Origin: Oscillospiraceae bacterium | GTDB taxonomy: Bacteria; Bacillota; Clostridia; Oscillospirales; Ruminococcaceae | Reading direction: 5' to 3' | NCBI GenBank assembly: GCA_015067125.1 | Contig: SVNB01000037.1 | Location: 7,385-14,732, forward strand | DNA: 7,348 nt | Shown: positions 1 to 4,968 of the stretch, in pieces | How positions within the stretch are numbered: position 1 is the stretch's first letter | How the letters are laid out: the number at the start of each line of letters is the position of its first letter | Translations under genes and position numbers: made by a program | The notes under the pieces: model-generated | Database searches by the model: none | Told to the model about the DNA's origin: nothing | What the model saw: the letters and a program-made list of their open reading frames with translations, nothing else

Positions 1-13
1 ACCGCAAAAAAAG

Positions 14-22
14 TGCTATAAT
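14..22 (+). promoter_or_regulatory. Extended -10 promoter element for queT
   Basis: TGCTATAAT is a perfect TATAAT hexamer (17-22) preceded by TGn, the extended -10 form. The matching -35 would lie left of the window, so only the -10 part is seen. Transcription starting about 7 bases downstream, near 29, would begin right at the first strand of the riboswitch stem (31), which supports both calls. Confidence 0.75.
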
Positions 23-30
23 ACAAAGCC

Positions 31-73
31 AGTGAGTTCGAAGCCTTCCTCACTTAAAACAAAACCAAAGGAG
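31..73 (+). promoter_or_regulatory. Probable preQ1-I-like riboswitch in the queT leader
   Basis: The leader has the compact H-type pseudoknot layout of preQ1 class I riboswitches. A perfect 6-bp stem P1 (AGTGAG 31-36 with CTCACT 49-54) closes a 12-nt loop that starts TTC and ends in C just before the 3' strand of P1. It is followed by an A-rich tail (55-69) like the A-rich L3 of that class. Loop bases CCTT (44-47) can pair with AAGG (68-71) inside the Shine-Dalgarno sequence AAAGGAG (67-73), giving the second helix P2 and hiding the ribosome site. This predicts that preQ1 binding lowers QueT translation. The class rests on the layout plus the downstream gene. The exact P2 register is my inference, and its 5' strand lies further into the loop than in the examples I know. 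Confidence 0.6.
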
Positions 74-82
74 ATTTTAAAA

Positions 83-571
83 ATGAATAACAGAAAAAAC
101 AAAACGGCTTTTCTTACCAAAAGCGCAGTTATCGCCGCGCTTTATGTGGTGCTTACGGAATTTTCCGCGCTGCTTGGAATTTCTTCCGGCGTAATACAGT
201 TCCGGCTTTCGGAAATGTTTGCGGTGCTTCCGCTGTTTACTCCGGCGGCAGTGCCCGGGCTTTTTATCGGCTGTATGATTTCCAACATTCTTACCGGCGG
301 AGTTTTGTGGGACGTTGTGTTCGGAAGTCTGGCATCGCTTATCGGTGCTTTGGGAACCTGGTTTCTGCGTAAAAAAAGCGTTTATCTTGCGCCGCTTCCA
401 ACCATTGCGGCAAATATGCTGATAGTTCCTTTTGTTCTGCGCTATGCTTATGGAGCGGAAGGAAGTATTCCTTTTTTTATGCTGACCGTTGGAACGGGCG
501 AATTTGTTACCGCCGGAATACTTGGGGTTTTCCTTGCAAAAACACTTAAAAAATACAAAATAGAATTTTAA
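83..571 (+). CDS. queT: QueT family queuosine-precursor ECF transporter S-component
   Basis: This 162-residue, very hydrophobic membrane protein matches the QueT (DUF988) family, the substrate-binding S-component of an ECF transporter thought to import the queuosine precursor preQ1 or queuine. Family-like stretches are QFRLSEMFAVLPLFTP at 39-54, GCMISNIL at 63-70, WDVVFGSLASLIGA at 76-89 and GTGEFVTAGILG at 137-148. About five or six membrane segments fit between residues 10 and 152, with a basic C-terminus (KTLKKYK). The ATG at 83 is chosen because AAAGGAG sits 9 bases upstream. The same frame stays open back to a GTG at 32, but that would place the riboswitch inside the coding region. The shared ATPase and T-components (EcfA, EcfT) are not in the window and are usually encoded elsewhere. 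The gene appears to be monocistronic, with its own riboswitch and terminator. Confidence 0.93.
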   Translation: MNNRKNKTAFLTKSAVIAALYVVLTEFSALLGISSGVIQFRLSEMFAVLPLFTPAAVPGLFIGCMISNILTGGVLWDVVFGSLASLIGALGTWFLRKKSVYLAPLPTIAANMLIVPFVLRYAYGAEGSIPFFMLTVGTGEFVTAGILGVFLAKTLKKYKIEF

Positions 572-608
572 AAAACACCCTGCTTTGTTTATAAAGCAGG
601 GTGTTTTT
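571..608 (+). terminator. Rho-independent terminator after queT
   Basis: A near-perfect hairpin has arms 571-586 and 593-608 and loop GTTTAT. The GC-rich core CACCCTGC/GCAGGGTG is followed by a T run. It begins at the last base of the queT stop codon and separates queT from the next operon. The A/T-flanked symmetry could also terminate minus-strand transcripts. Confidence 0.92.
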
Positions 609-638
609 ATGTAAATTTTTGCCGGTGTGTTTTTGGTA

Positions 639-668
639 TTGACAAATTTATCAGGCATAGAGTAAAAT
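639..668 (+). promoter_or_regulatory. Sigma-A-type promoter of the GyrI/radical SAM operon
   Basis: A perfect -35 TTGACA (639-644) is followed after 18 bases by TAAAAT (663-668). An overlapping TATAAT (668-673) is a better hexamer but would need a 23-base spacer. The predicted start is near 675-680, beside the LexA-type palindrome at 681-694. Confidence 0.75.
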
Positions 669-680
669 ATAATTCTAAAA

Positions 681-694
681 AGAACATTTGTTCG
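681..694 (+). promoter_or_regulatory. Candidate LexA (SOS) operator
   Basis: AGAACATTTGTTCG contains the perfect inverted repeat GAACA-TT-TGTTC. It closely matches the Gram-positive LexA/DinR consensus CGAAC-N4-GTTCG, with only the first outer C changed to A. The box begins about 12 bases after the -10 element, at or just after the expected transcription start, where repressor binding would block initiation or early elongation. The genes behind it suit damage control: a GyrI-like protein and a putative DNA repair pair. One other GAAC-N4-GTTC occurs in this window inside a coding region, so the location is as important as the match. Confidence 0.68.
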
Positions 695-718
695 ATTTTA
701 AGAAGCGGGGTGTACTTT

Positions 719-1357
719 ATGCCGTTCGATTACAAAAAGGAATATAAGGAACTGTATCTGCCAAAAGCCTTGCCGCAGATTGTGGAAGTTCCGCAGATGA
801 ACTATGCTGCCATAAGGGGCAAAGGTGATCCGAACAGTGAAGAAAGCGGATACAAAGCCGCCATAGAAGTTCTTTACGCTATATCTTATACCCTTAAAAT
901 GAGTTACAAAGGGCCGCACACAATAAACGGTTTTTTCGAATACGTTGTGCCTCCGCTGGAAGGGTTCTGGTATATGGAGGGAACAGACGGCGTTGATTAT
1001 TTGCGAAAAAAGGATTTTTGCTGGATTTCAGTAATTCGCCTGCCGGATTTTGTTACAAAAGAGGATTTTATCTGGGCAAAAAAAGAAGCGGAAAGAAAAA
1101 AGAAAATCGATGCTTCCAAGGCGGAATTTGTTACCGTTGCAGAAGGACTTTGCGTGCAGATGATGCATATGGGAAGCTATGACAGCGAGCCGAAAAGCGT
1201 TGCAGAAATGGATAAATTTATAGAGAAGAACGGTTACAAAAACGATTTTTCCGATGAACGGATGCACCACGAAATTTATCTTTCCGACCCAAGAAAAACT
1301 CCGGAAGAAAAAAGAAAAACCGTGATACGTCACCCGATAGCGGCGGCACTTGTCTGA
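719..1357 (+). CDS. GyrI-like (SbmC-type) small-molecule-binding domain protein
   Basis: This 212-residue soluble protein resembles the full-length GyrI-like family (COG4832 / PF06445 type). Recognisable parts are the N-terminal DYKKEYKELYLPK (4-16), the VPQMNYAAIRGKGDPN stretch (24-39) and the C-terminal HHEIYLSDPRKTPEEK (183-198), all typical of Firmicutes members. The family fold binds small molecules. E. coli SbmC/GyrI protects DNA gyrase and is SOS-induced, and some stand-alone GyrI-like proteins hydrolyse cyclopropane-bearing DNA alkylators using acidic residues. Which activity applies here is not shown by the sequence. The ATG at 719 is preferred over the in-frame GTG at 710 because the G-rich ribosome site (AAGCGGGG, 703-710) lies about 8 bases before it and overlaps the GTG. 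It is the first gene of a three-gene operon, 12 bases before the radical SAM gene. No signal peptide or membrane segment is seen. Confidence 0.88.
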   Translation: MPFDYKKEYKELYLPKALPQIVEVPQMNYAAIRGKGDPNSEESGYKAAIEVLYAISYTLKMSYKGPHTINGFFEYVVPPLEGFWYMEGTDGVDYLRKKDFCWISVIRLPDFVTKEDFIWAKKEAERKKKIDASKAEFVTVAEGLCVQMMHMGSYDSEPKSVAEMDKFIEKNGYKNDFSDERMHHEIYLSDPRKTPEEKRKTVIRHPIAAALV

Positions 1358-1369
1358 AGGGGAAAAATT

Positions 1370-2674
1370 ATGGATATGTTCGATAAACTTGCCATTCTTG
1401 CAGAGGCGGCAAAATACGATGCTTCGTGCTCTTCCAGCGGAGAAGGCCGCAAAAGCAGCGATGGCCGTATAGGCGCTTCCACGCCTGCGGGCTGCTGCCA
1501 TTCTTTTACCGCGGACGGAAGGTGCGTAAGCCTTTTAAAGGTGCTTATGTCCAACGCTTGTGTTTATGACTGCAAATACTGCATAAGCAGGCGCAGCAAC
1601 GATTTTCCGCGGGCAACGTTTACGCCCAGAGAGCTTGCGGACCTCACCATCGAGTTTTACAGAAGAAACTATATAGAAGGCCTGTTCCTTTCATCTGCGG
1701 TTGTGGGCAGTCCGGACTGGACCACGGAGCGCATGATAGAGGTTTTGCGTATTTTAAGGGAAGAATACGGCTTTGCGGGATATATTCACGCAAAGGCCAT
1801 ACCCGGTGCGGATCCGGTGCTTACCCACAGGCTGGGTCTTTTGGCGGACAGATTAAGCGTAAATATAGAGCTTCCCTCGGAAAAATCGCTTTTAAGCCTT
1901 GCGCCGGATAAAACAAAACACAATATTCTGGAGCCGATGGGACTTATAAAAACGGGGATTCTTGAAAACCGCGAGGATCTGGTAAAATACCGCCATACGC
2001 CAAAGTTTGTTCCGGCAGGGCAAAGCACGCAGATGATAGTCGGGGCTTCTCCGGAAACGGATTATCATATTCTGCATCTTACAGAAAGTCTTTATAAAAA
2101 ATACGGGCTTAAAAGGGTTTATTATTCAGCGTATGTTCCGCTGCAGGAGGACGCCCTTTTGCCAAGCCTTGATACAAGGCCGCCGCTTTTGCGCGAGCAC
2201 AGACTTTATCAGGCAGACTGGCTTTTGCGCTTTTACGGTTTTGAAGCCAAAGAAATTATAGACCCCGAAAAACCGATGTTACACCCGGAGGTGGACCCCA
2301 AATGCTCCTGGGCGGTAAGCCATCTTGATGATTTCCCTGTTGAGGTGAATACTGCGGATTACGAAATGCTTTTGCGGGTGCCGGGAATAGGCGTTACCGG
2401 CGCAAAAAGAATAGTGCGGGCACGCAGAAACCAAAGGCTGGATTTTGATATGCTCAAACGGCTGGGCGTGGTGCTCAAAAGAGCAAAGTGGTTTATAACC
2501 TGCGACGGTAAAACAATGCAAAAAATTCCGGAAACACCGGAAATGATGATATGGTCCATTCTTTCGCCAAACAGAATGGGCGGATTTACGGATTACGGCA
2601 TGGAACAGCTTTCGCTTTTTGAACCGGTGCTCACAGGGGAGGATTTTAGAGAATGTCTGACGGGGGAATTTTAG
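1370..2674 (+). CDS. Putative DNA modification/repair radical SAM protein (TIGR03916 type)
   Basis: This 434-residue protein belongs to the radical SAM group linked to uracil-DNA glycosylase-like proteins (TIGR03916). The iron-sulfur cluster motif CX3CX2C is intact (C64, C68, C71 in CVYDCKYC), inside a partial TIM-barrel of roughly residues 50-280. An N-terminal segment carries four more cysteines (C20, C42, C43, C52). A helix-hairpin-helix motif follows at about 326-352 (LLRVPGIGVTGAKRIV), indicating non-specific DNA binding. Near the C-terminus QLSLF (413-417) equals the consensus sliding-clamp-binding motif. The substrate and reaction of the family are unknown to me. The combination suggests an enzyme that modifies or repairs DNA and is tethered to the replication clamp. 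AAGGGG (1357-1362) precedes the ATG by 7 bases; an in-frame ATG at 1376 is a less likely start. The last 22 bases overlap the next gene. Confidence 0.93.
   Translation: MDMFDKLAILAEAAKYDASCSSSGEGRKSSDGRIGASTPAGCCHSFTADGRCVSLLKVLMSNACVYDCKYCISRRSNDFPRATFTPRELADLTIEFYRRNYIEGLFLSSAVVGSPDWTTERMIEVLRILREEYGFAGYIHAKAIPGADPVLTHRLGLLADRLSVNIELPSEKSLLSLAPDKTKHNILEPMGLIKTGILENREDLVKYRHTPKFVPAGQSTQMIVGASPETDYHILHLTESLYKKYGLKRVYYSAYVPLQEDALLPSLDTRPPLLREHRLYQADWLLRFYGFEAKEIIDPEKPMLHPEVDPKCSWAVSHLDDFPVEVNTADYEMLLRVPGIGVTGAKRIVRARRNQRLDFDMLKRLGVVLKRAKWFITCDGKTMQKIPETPEMMIWSILSPNRMGGFTDYGMEQLSLFEPVLTGEDFRECLTGEF
2635..2643 (+). promoter_or_regulatory. Ribosome binding site inside the radical SAM gene
   Basis: AGGGGAGGA lies 9 bases before the ATG at 2653 and within the upstream coding region. 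It fixes the start of the DUF4130 gene and, with the 22-base overlap, indicates translational coupling of the two partners. Confidence 0.85.
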
Positions 2675-3492
2675 TTTTTGCTTATGACGGCAGTTTTGAA
2701 GGCTTTTTATCCGCAGTTTTTGATGCTTTTGTTATGAAGACCCTGCCGGCGGATATTGTGATTTTTGACGATATGGAACCAAGCCTGCTTAAAATACACT
2801 ATGTTGCAACGGATTCTGAGCACGCGAAAAGAGTGCTTGCCGGAACAGAGAAAAAACTTGGGAAAACCGGACTTTATATGGTGCAAAGAGCTTTTCTTTT
2901 TGACGGTGAGGGCAAAGAAAACGCCATAATGCGCTTTATTTGGAGAGCTTTTAACGAAAAGAAAAGCATAAGCGGAAACATCGGCGATGAGGACGTGAGC
3001 AGGGTTTTTAAAATGAGCACCGCCGTTGGAAACGAAGCGGAAAGATTTCGCCAATTTACCCGCTTTTCGGATAACAACGGCGCGCTTGTGGCGGTTATTC
3101 ACCCAAAACATTTTGTTCTGCCCATAATAAAACACTATTTCTGCGACAGAATAAAAAACGAGCATTTTATGATTTTTGATGCCGAGCACGGTGCGGCGCT
3201 TATTCATTCCCCGGGCAGAACGGCGATTATTCCGGCAGAAAGCCTGGAGCTGCCTTCGGATACCGAGGACAGATTTTACAGCAGCCTTTGGAAAAGTTAT
3301 TACCGCCATATTGCCATTGCAAGCCGTTATAACCCAAAATGCCGTATGACCCATATGCCAAAGCGCTTCTGGAAGTATCTTCCGGAGGTGGCGGAAGAAA
3401 TGGAAAGCGGTTTTATGCCAAAGCTTTCGTTCGGAACTTCTGCCCGGATTGCGGAAGGACTGAAAAAAGAAAGCGTATTGCGGCTTGAATAA
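2653..3492 (+). CDS. TIGR03915/DUF4130 putative DNA metabolism protein
   Basis: This 279-residue protein is the usual genomic partner of the TIGR03916 radical SAM protein. The N-terminal part starts ILVFAYDGSFEGFLSAVFDAF (6-26), a family hallmark. The DUF4130 region runs from about residue 128 to 245, with ERFRQFTRF (130-138), HPKHFVLPIIKHYF (150-163), FYSSLWKSYYRHIAIASRYNPK (208-229) and HMPKRFWKYLPE (234-245). In other bacteria this module is often fused to a uracil-DNA-glycosylase-family domain. Here the protein ends soon after DUF4130 with about 34 extra residues, so no glycosylase domain is attached or found in the window. The function is unproven. The conserved pairing and the 22-base overlap argue that it acts in the same process as the radical SAM enzyme. 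No signal peptide or membrane segment is seen. A terminator follows 11 bases after the stop. Confidence 0.92.
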   Translation: MSDGGILVFAYDGSFEGFLSAVFDAFVMKTLPADIVIFDDMEPSLLKIHYVATDSEHAKRVLAGTEKKLGKTGLYMVQRAFLFDGEGKENAIMRFIWRAFNEKKSISGNIGDEDVSRVFKMSTAVGNEAERFRQFTRFSDNNGALVAVIHPKHFVLPIIKHYFCDRIKNEHFMIFDAEHGAALIHSPGRTAIIPAESLELPSDTEDRFYSSLWKSYYRHIAIASRYNPKCRMTHMPKRFWKYLPEVAEEMESGFMPKLSFGTSARIAEGLKKESVLRLE

Positions 3493-3503
3493 ATAATTGA
3501 TAC

Positions 3504-3536
3504 AAGGGTGGGGTAAATCTCCGCCCCTTTTATTTT
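3504..3536 (+). terminator. Rho-independent terminator of the GyrI/radical SAM operon
   Basis: GGGTGG (3506-3511) pairs with CCGCCC (3521-3526) including one T-G pair. The loop is GGTAAATCT and a T-rich tail (3528-3536) follows. The stem is short but GC-rich and correctly placed after the last gene, before a fresh promoter. Confidence 0.72.
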
Positions 3537-3540
3537 TATC

Positions 3541-3569
3541 TTTACAACTTGTGTGCAAAGGCATATAAT
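3541..3569 (+). promoter_or_regulatory. Promoter of the YegP-repeat/deaminase operon
   Basis: TTTACA (3541-3546) and a perfect TATAAT (3564-3569) are separated by the optimal 17 bases. Transcription should start near 3576, giving a short leader with the strong site AAAGGAGG (3589-3596). This would be expected to be an actively expressed unit. Confidence 0.85.
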
Positions 3570-3603
3570 TATATTTGTAAAAATCTGCAAAGGAGGTTTC
3601 CTG

Positions 3604-4413
3604 ATGGAATACGATAAAAAATCTCTTAAAACAGCCGCAAAAATCACCGCCGCAACCCTTTCCGAAAGCGGAAAACTGGGCGCGGAAAACGCAGAAAAAG
3701 CCGCCGGATTTCTGAAAGAAGTGTATAAAGAAATTTCTGTTTTGCGCGGGGAAGAAAACTGCGTTAAAGATGCTTTTAAAGCCGCCGGAAAAATCACCGC
3801 CGCAGCTTGCGAGGAAATGGAAGAACCCGATGCAAAAACCGCCGCGGAATTCTTTAAAACCGTTTACGAGGGTATCGCTCCCATTGCGGAAGACGAGGAT
3901 TTTGACGAGGACATTTATAAATATGCCGGAAAAATCACCGCCGCGGCCTGCGAGGAAATGGAAGAACCCACCGCAGAAAAAGCAAAAGAAGCAGTGGAAT
4001 TTTTCTCCGTGCTTTATAAAAAGCTTACCGAGGACGAAAAGCCCGTCTGTAACGGAAAATATGCAGTAAAAGAAAGTGATGCCGGATTCAGCTTTCGTCT
4101 TGTTGCCGGAAACAACCAGATAATCGGCACTTCCGAAGTTTATTCTTCCCGTGCGGCTATGGAAAAAGGCATAGAATCCGTCCGCAAAAACGCGCCGGAA
4201 GCTAACCTTGAAGACCGTACCGTTGAACCCGTTGCAGAGGCAGTAAACCCCAAGTTCGAAATTTATACCGATAAGGCCGGTGAATTCCGCTTCCGCCTTA
4301 AAGCACGCAACGGAGAAATCATTCTTGCTTCCGAAGGATACAAAACAAAAGCTTCCTGCGAAAACGGAATAGAATCCGTCCGCAAAAATTCCCTTGCGGA
4401 AGTTGCGGAATAA
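3604..4413 (+). CDS. Repeat protein: three N-terminal helical repeats plus two YegP/DUF1508 domains
   Basis: This 269-residue acidic, soluble-looking protein falls into two repeated halves. Residues 9-141 hold three helical repeats of 47-50 residues, each with an A-A/G-K-I-T-A-A motif (KIT at 13, 63, 110) and ending near a V/L-Y pair (40-41, 87-88, 137-138). Repeats 2 and 3 share GKITAAACEEMEEP exactly. Residues 152-262 hold two DUF1508 (YegP) units with the pattern F-x-FRL-A-x-N-x-x-I-x-x-SE-Y and the shared end GIESVRKN (189-196, 255-262). YegP-type domains are small beta-rich units of unclear function, often in tandem pairs. I do not recognise the N-terminal repeat. The ATG at 3604 is 7 bases after AAAGGAGG; the in-frame GTG at 3553 lies before the expected transcript start. 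It is the first gene of an operon with the deaminase, 15 bases apart. Confidence 0.9.
   Translation: MEYDKKSLKTAAKITAATLSESGKLGAENAEKAAGFLKEVYKEISVLRGEENCVKDAFKAAGKITAAACEEMEEPDAKTAAEFFKTVYEGIAPIAEDEDFDEDIYKYAGKITAAACEEMEEPTAEKAKEAVEFFSVLYKKLTEDEKPVCNGKYAVKESDAGFSFRLVAGNNQIIGTSEVYSSRAAMEKGIESVRKNAPEANLEDRTVEPVAEAVNPKFEIYTDKAGEFRFRLKARNGEIILASEGYKTKASCENGIESVRKNSLAEVAE
3784..3828 (+). repeat. 45-bp direct repeat, copy 1 (inside the YegP-repeat gene)
   Basis: This 45-base segment recurs at 3925-3969, 141 bases later, with only two differences, both transitions (A to G and T to C) at third codon positions. It encodes AGKITAAACEEMEEP. A diverged relative sits near 3634, so the array looks like an old triplication with a more recent duplication or homogenisation of units 2 and 3. 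Confidence 0.85.
3925..3969 (+). repeat. 45-bp direct repeat, copy 2 (inside the YegP-repeat gene)
   Basis: Second copy of the 45-base unit, 43 of 45 bases identical to 3784-3828 and in the same frame. The 141-base period equals 47 codons, the length of one protein repeat. Confidence 0.85.
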
Positions 4414-4428
4414 AAAAGGAGGTTCCCT

Positions 4429-4923
4429 ATGGCAGAAGAAAGAAGAGATAAACACAATTATTATCTTGATATTGCGGAAAGCGTTCTGGAAAGGGGCACC
4501 TGCCTTCGCAGAAAATACGGTGCAATTATCGTTAAAAACGACCAGATAATCTCTACCGGATACGCCGGCGCGCCCCGCGGAAGAAAAAACTGCAGCGACC
4601 TTGGCTGGTGCCGCAGAGAAAAACTTGGCGTGCCCAGAGGCGAACGCTATGAGCTTTGCAGAAGCGTTCATGCAGAGGCAAACGCAATTATCAGCGCCGC
4701 AAGAGAAAATATGATCGGCGCAACGCTTTATCTTGTGGGCAAAGAATGCGATACCGGCGATTACGTTAAAAACGGAAGCTGCTGCAGTATGTGCAAGCGC
4801 ATGGTAATAAACGCCGGCATAACAAACGTGGTTATCCGCGATGACGAAAGAAAATTCCGCATAGTAAACGTTGCGGATTGGATATATAACGACGATTCTC
4901 TTGATGATACTCTTGGATATTAA
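4429..4923 (+). CDS. Deoxycytidylate (dCMP) deaminase family protein
   Basis: This 164-residue zinc enzyme of the cytidine/dCMP deaminase fold is closest to dCMP deaminases (ComEB-like), which convert dCMP to dUMP for dTTP synthesis. Visible signatures are CLRRKYGAIIVKNDQIISTGYAGAPRG (25-51), the CRSVHAEANAI active-site segment with zinc ligand H81 and catalytic E83, and the second zinc pair C119-S-M-C122. The residue before that pair is C118 where most members have proline (PCxxC). The length fits the family (about 150-180). AAGGAGG (4416-4422) lies 6 bases before the ATG, and the gene follows the YegP-repeat gene by 15 bases. dCMP deamination is the best call. A tRNA or RNA-editing relative is unlikely given the GYAGAPRG loop and the CRxVHAExNAI context. 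Confidence 0.92.
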   Translation: MAEERRDKHNYYLDIAESVLERGTCLRRKYGAIIVKNDQIISTGYAGAPRGRKNCSDLGWCRREKLGVPRGERYELCRSVHAEANAIISAARENMIGATLYLVGKECDTGDYVKNGSCCSMCKRMVINAGITNVVIRDDERKFRIVNVADWIYNDDSLDDTLGY

Positions 4924-4928
4924 AAATA

Positions 4929-4963
4929 AAAACGGACTTTTGCAAAGCGCAAAGGTCCGTTTT
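4929..4963. terminator. Bidirectional terminator between convergent genes
   Basis: A 15-bp stem (4929-4943 with 4949-4963, one T-G pair) closes a 5-base loop. A-rich sequence flanks the left and T-rich sequence the right, so it can stop both the plus-strand deaminase transcript (stop at 4923) and the minus-strand transporter transcript (stop at 4969). Confidence 0.9.
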
Positions 4964-4968
4964 GTTTA

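Noticed and set aside
32..82. An N-terminal extension of QueT from GTG at 32.
   Set aside because: It would translate through the riboswitch stem and has no ribosome site. The ATG at 83 has AAAGGAG at proper spacing and gives the usual QueT N-terminus.
77..658. A 193-codon minus-strand frame over queT.
   Set aside because: It is antisense to queT, runs through the terminator hairpin, has an unusual Lys/Asn/Cys-rich composition and matches no family.
3553..3603. An N-terminal extension of the YegP-repeat protein from GTG at 3553.
   Set aside because: The GTG lies upstream of the expected transcription start and inside the promoter spacer. The ATG at 3604 follows a strong AAAGGAGG.
3784..3969. 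Direct repeats considered as a CRISPR array or mobile-element ends.
   Set aside because: There are only two near-identical copies. Both are in frame within a coding region, spaced by exactly one protein repeat, and have no spacers, transposase or target duplications.
3770..4069. A 99-codon plus-strand frame inside the YegP-repeat gene.
   Set aside because: It is an out-of-frame shadow of the repeat gene; its Lys/Pro-rich repetitive protein merely mirrors the DNA repeats.
2707..4671. A 654-codon open frame on the minus strand, antisense to three genes.
   Set aside because: It lies opposite three well-supported plus-strand genes, is rich in Phe, Gly and Cys with no recognisable domain, has no ribosome site at its start and crosses operon boundaries. 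It is a by-product of codon use on the other strand.
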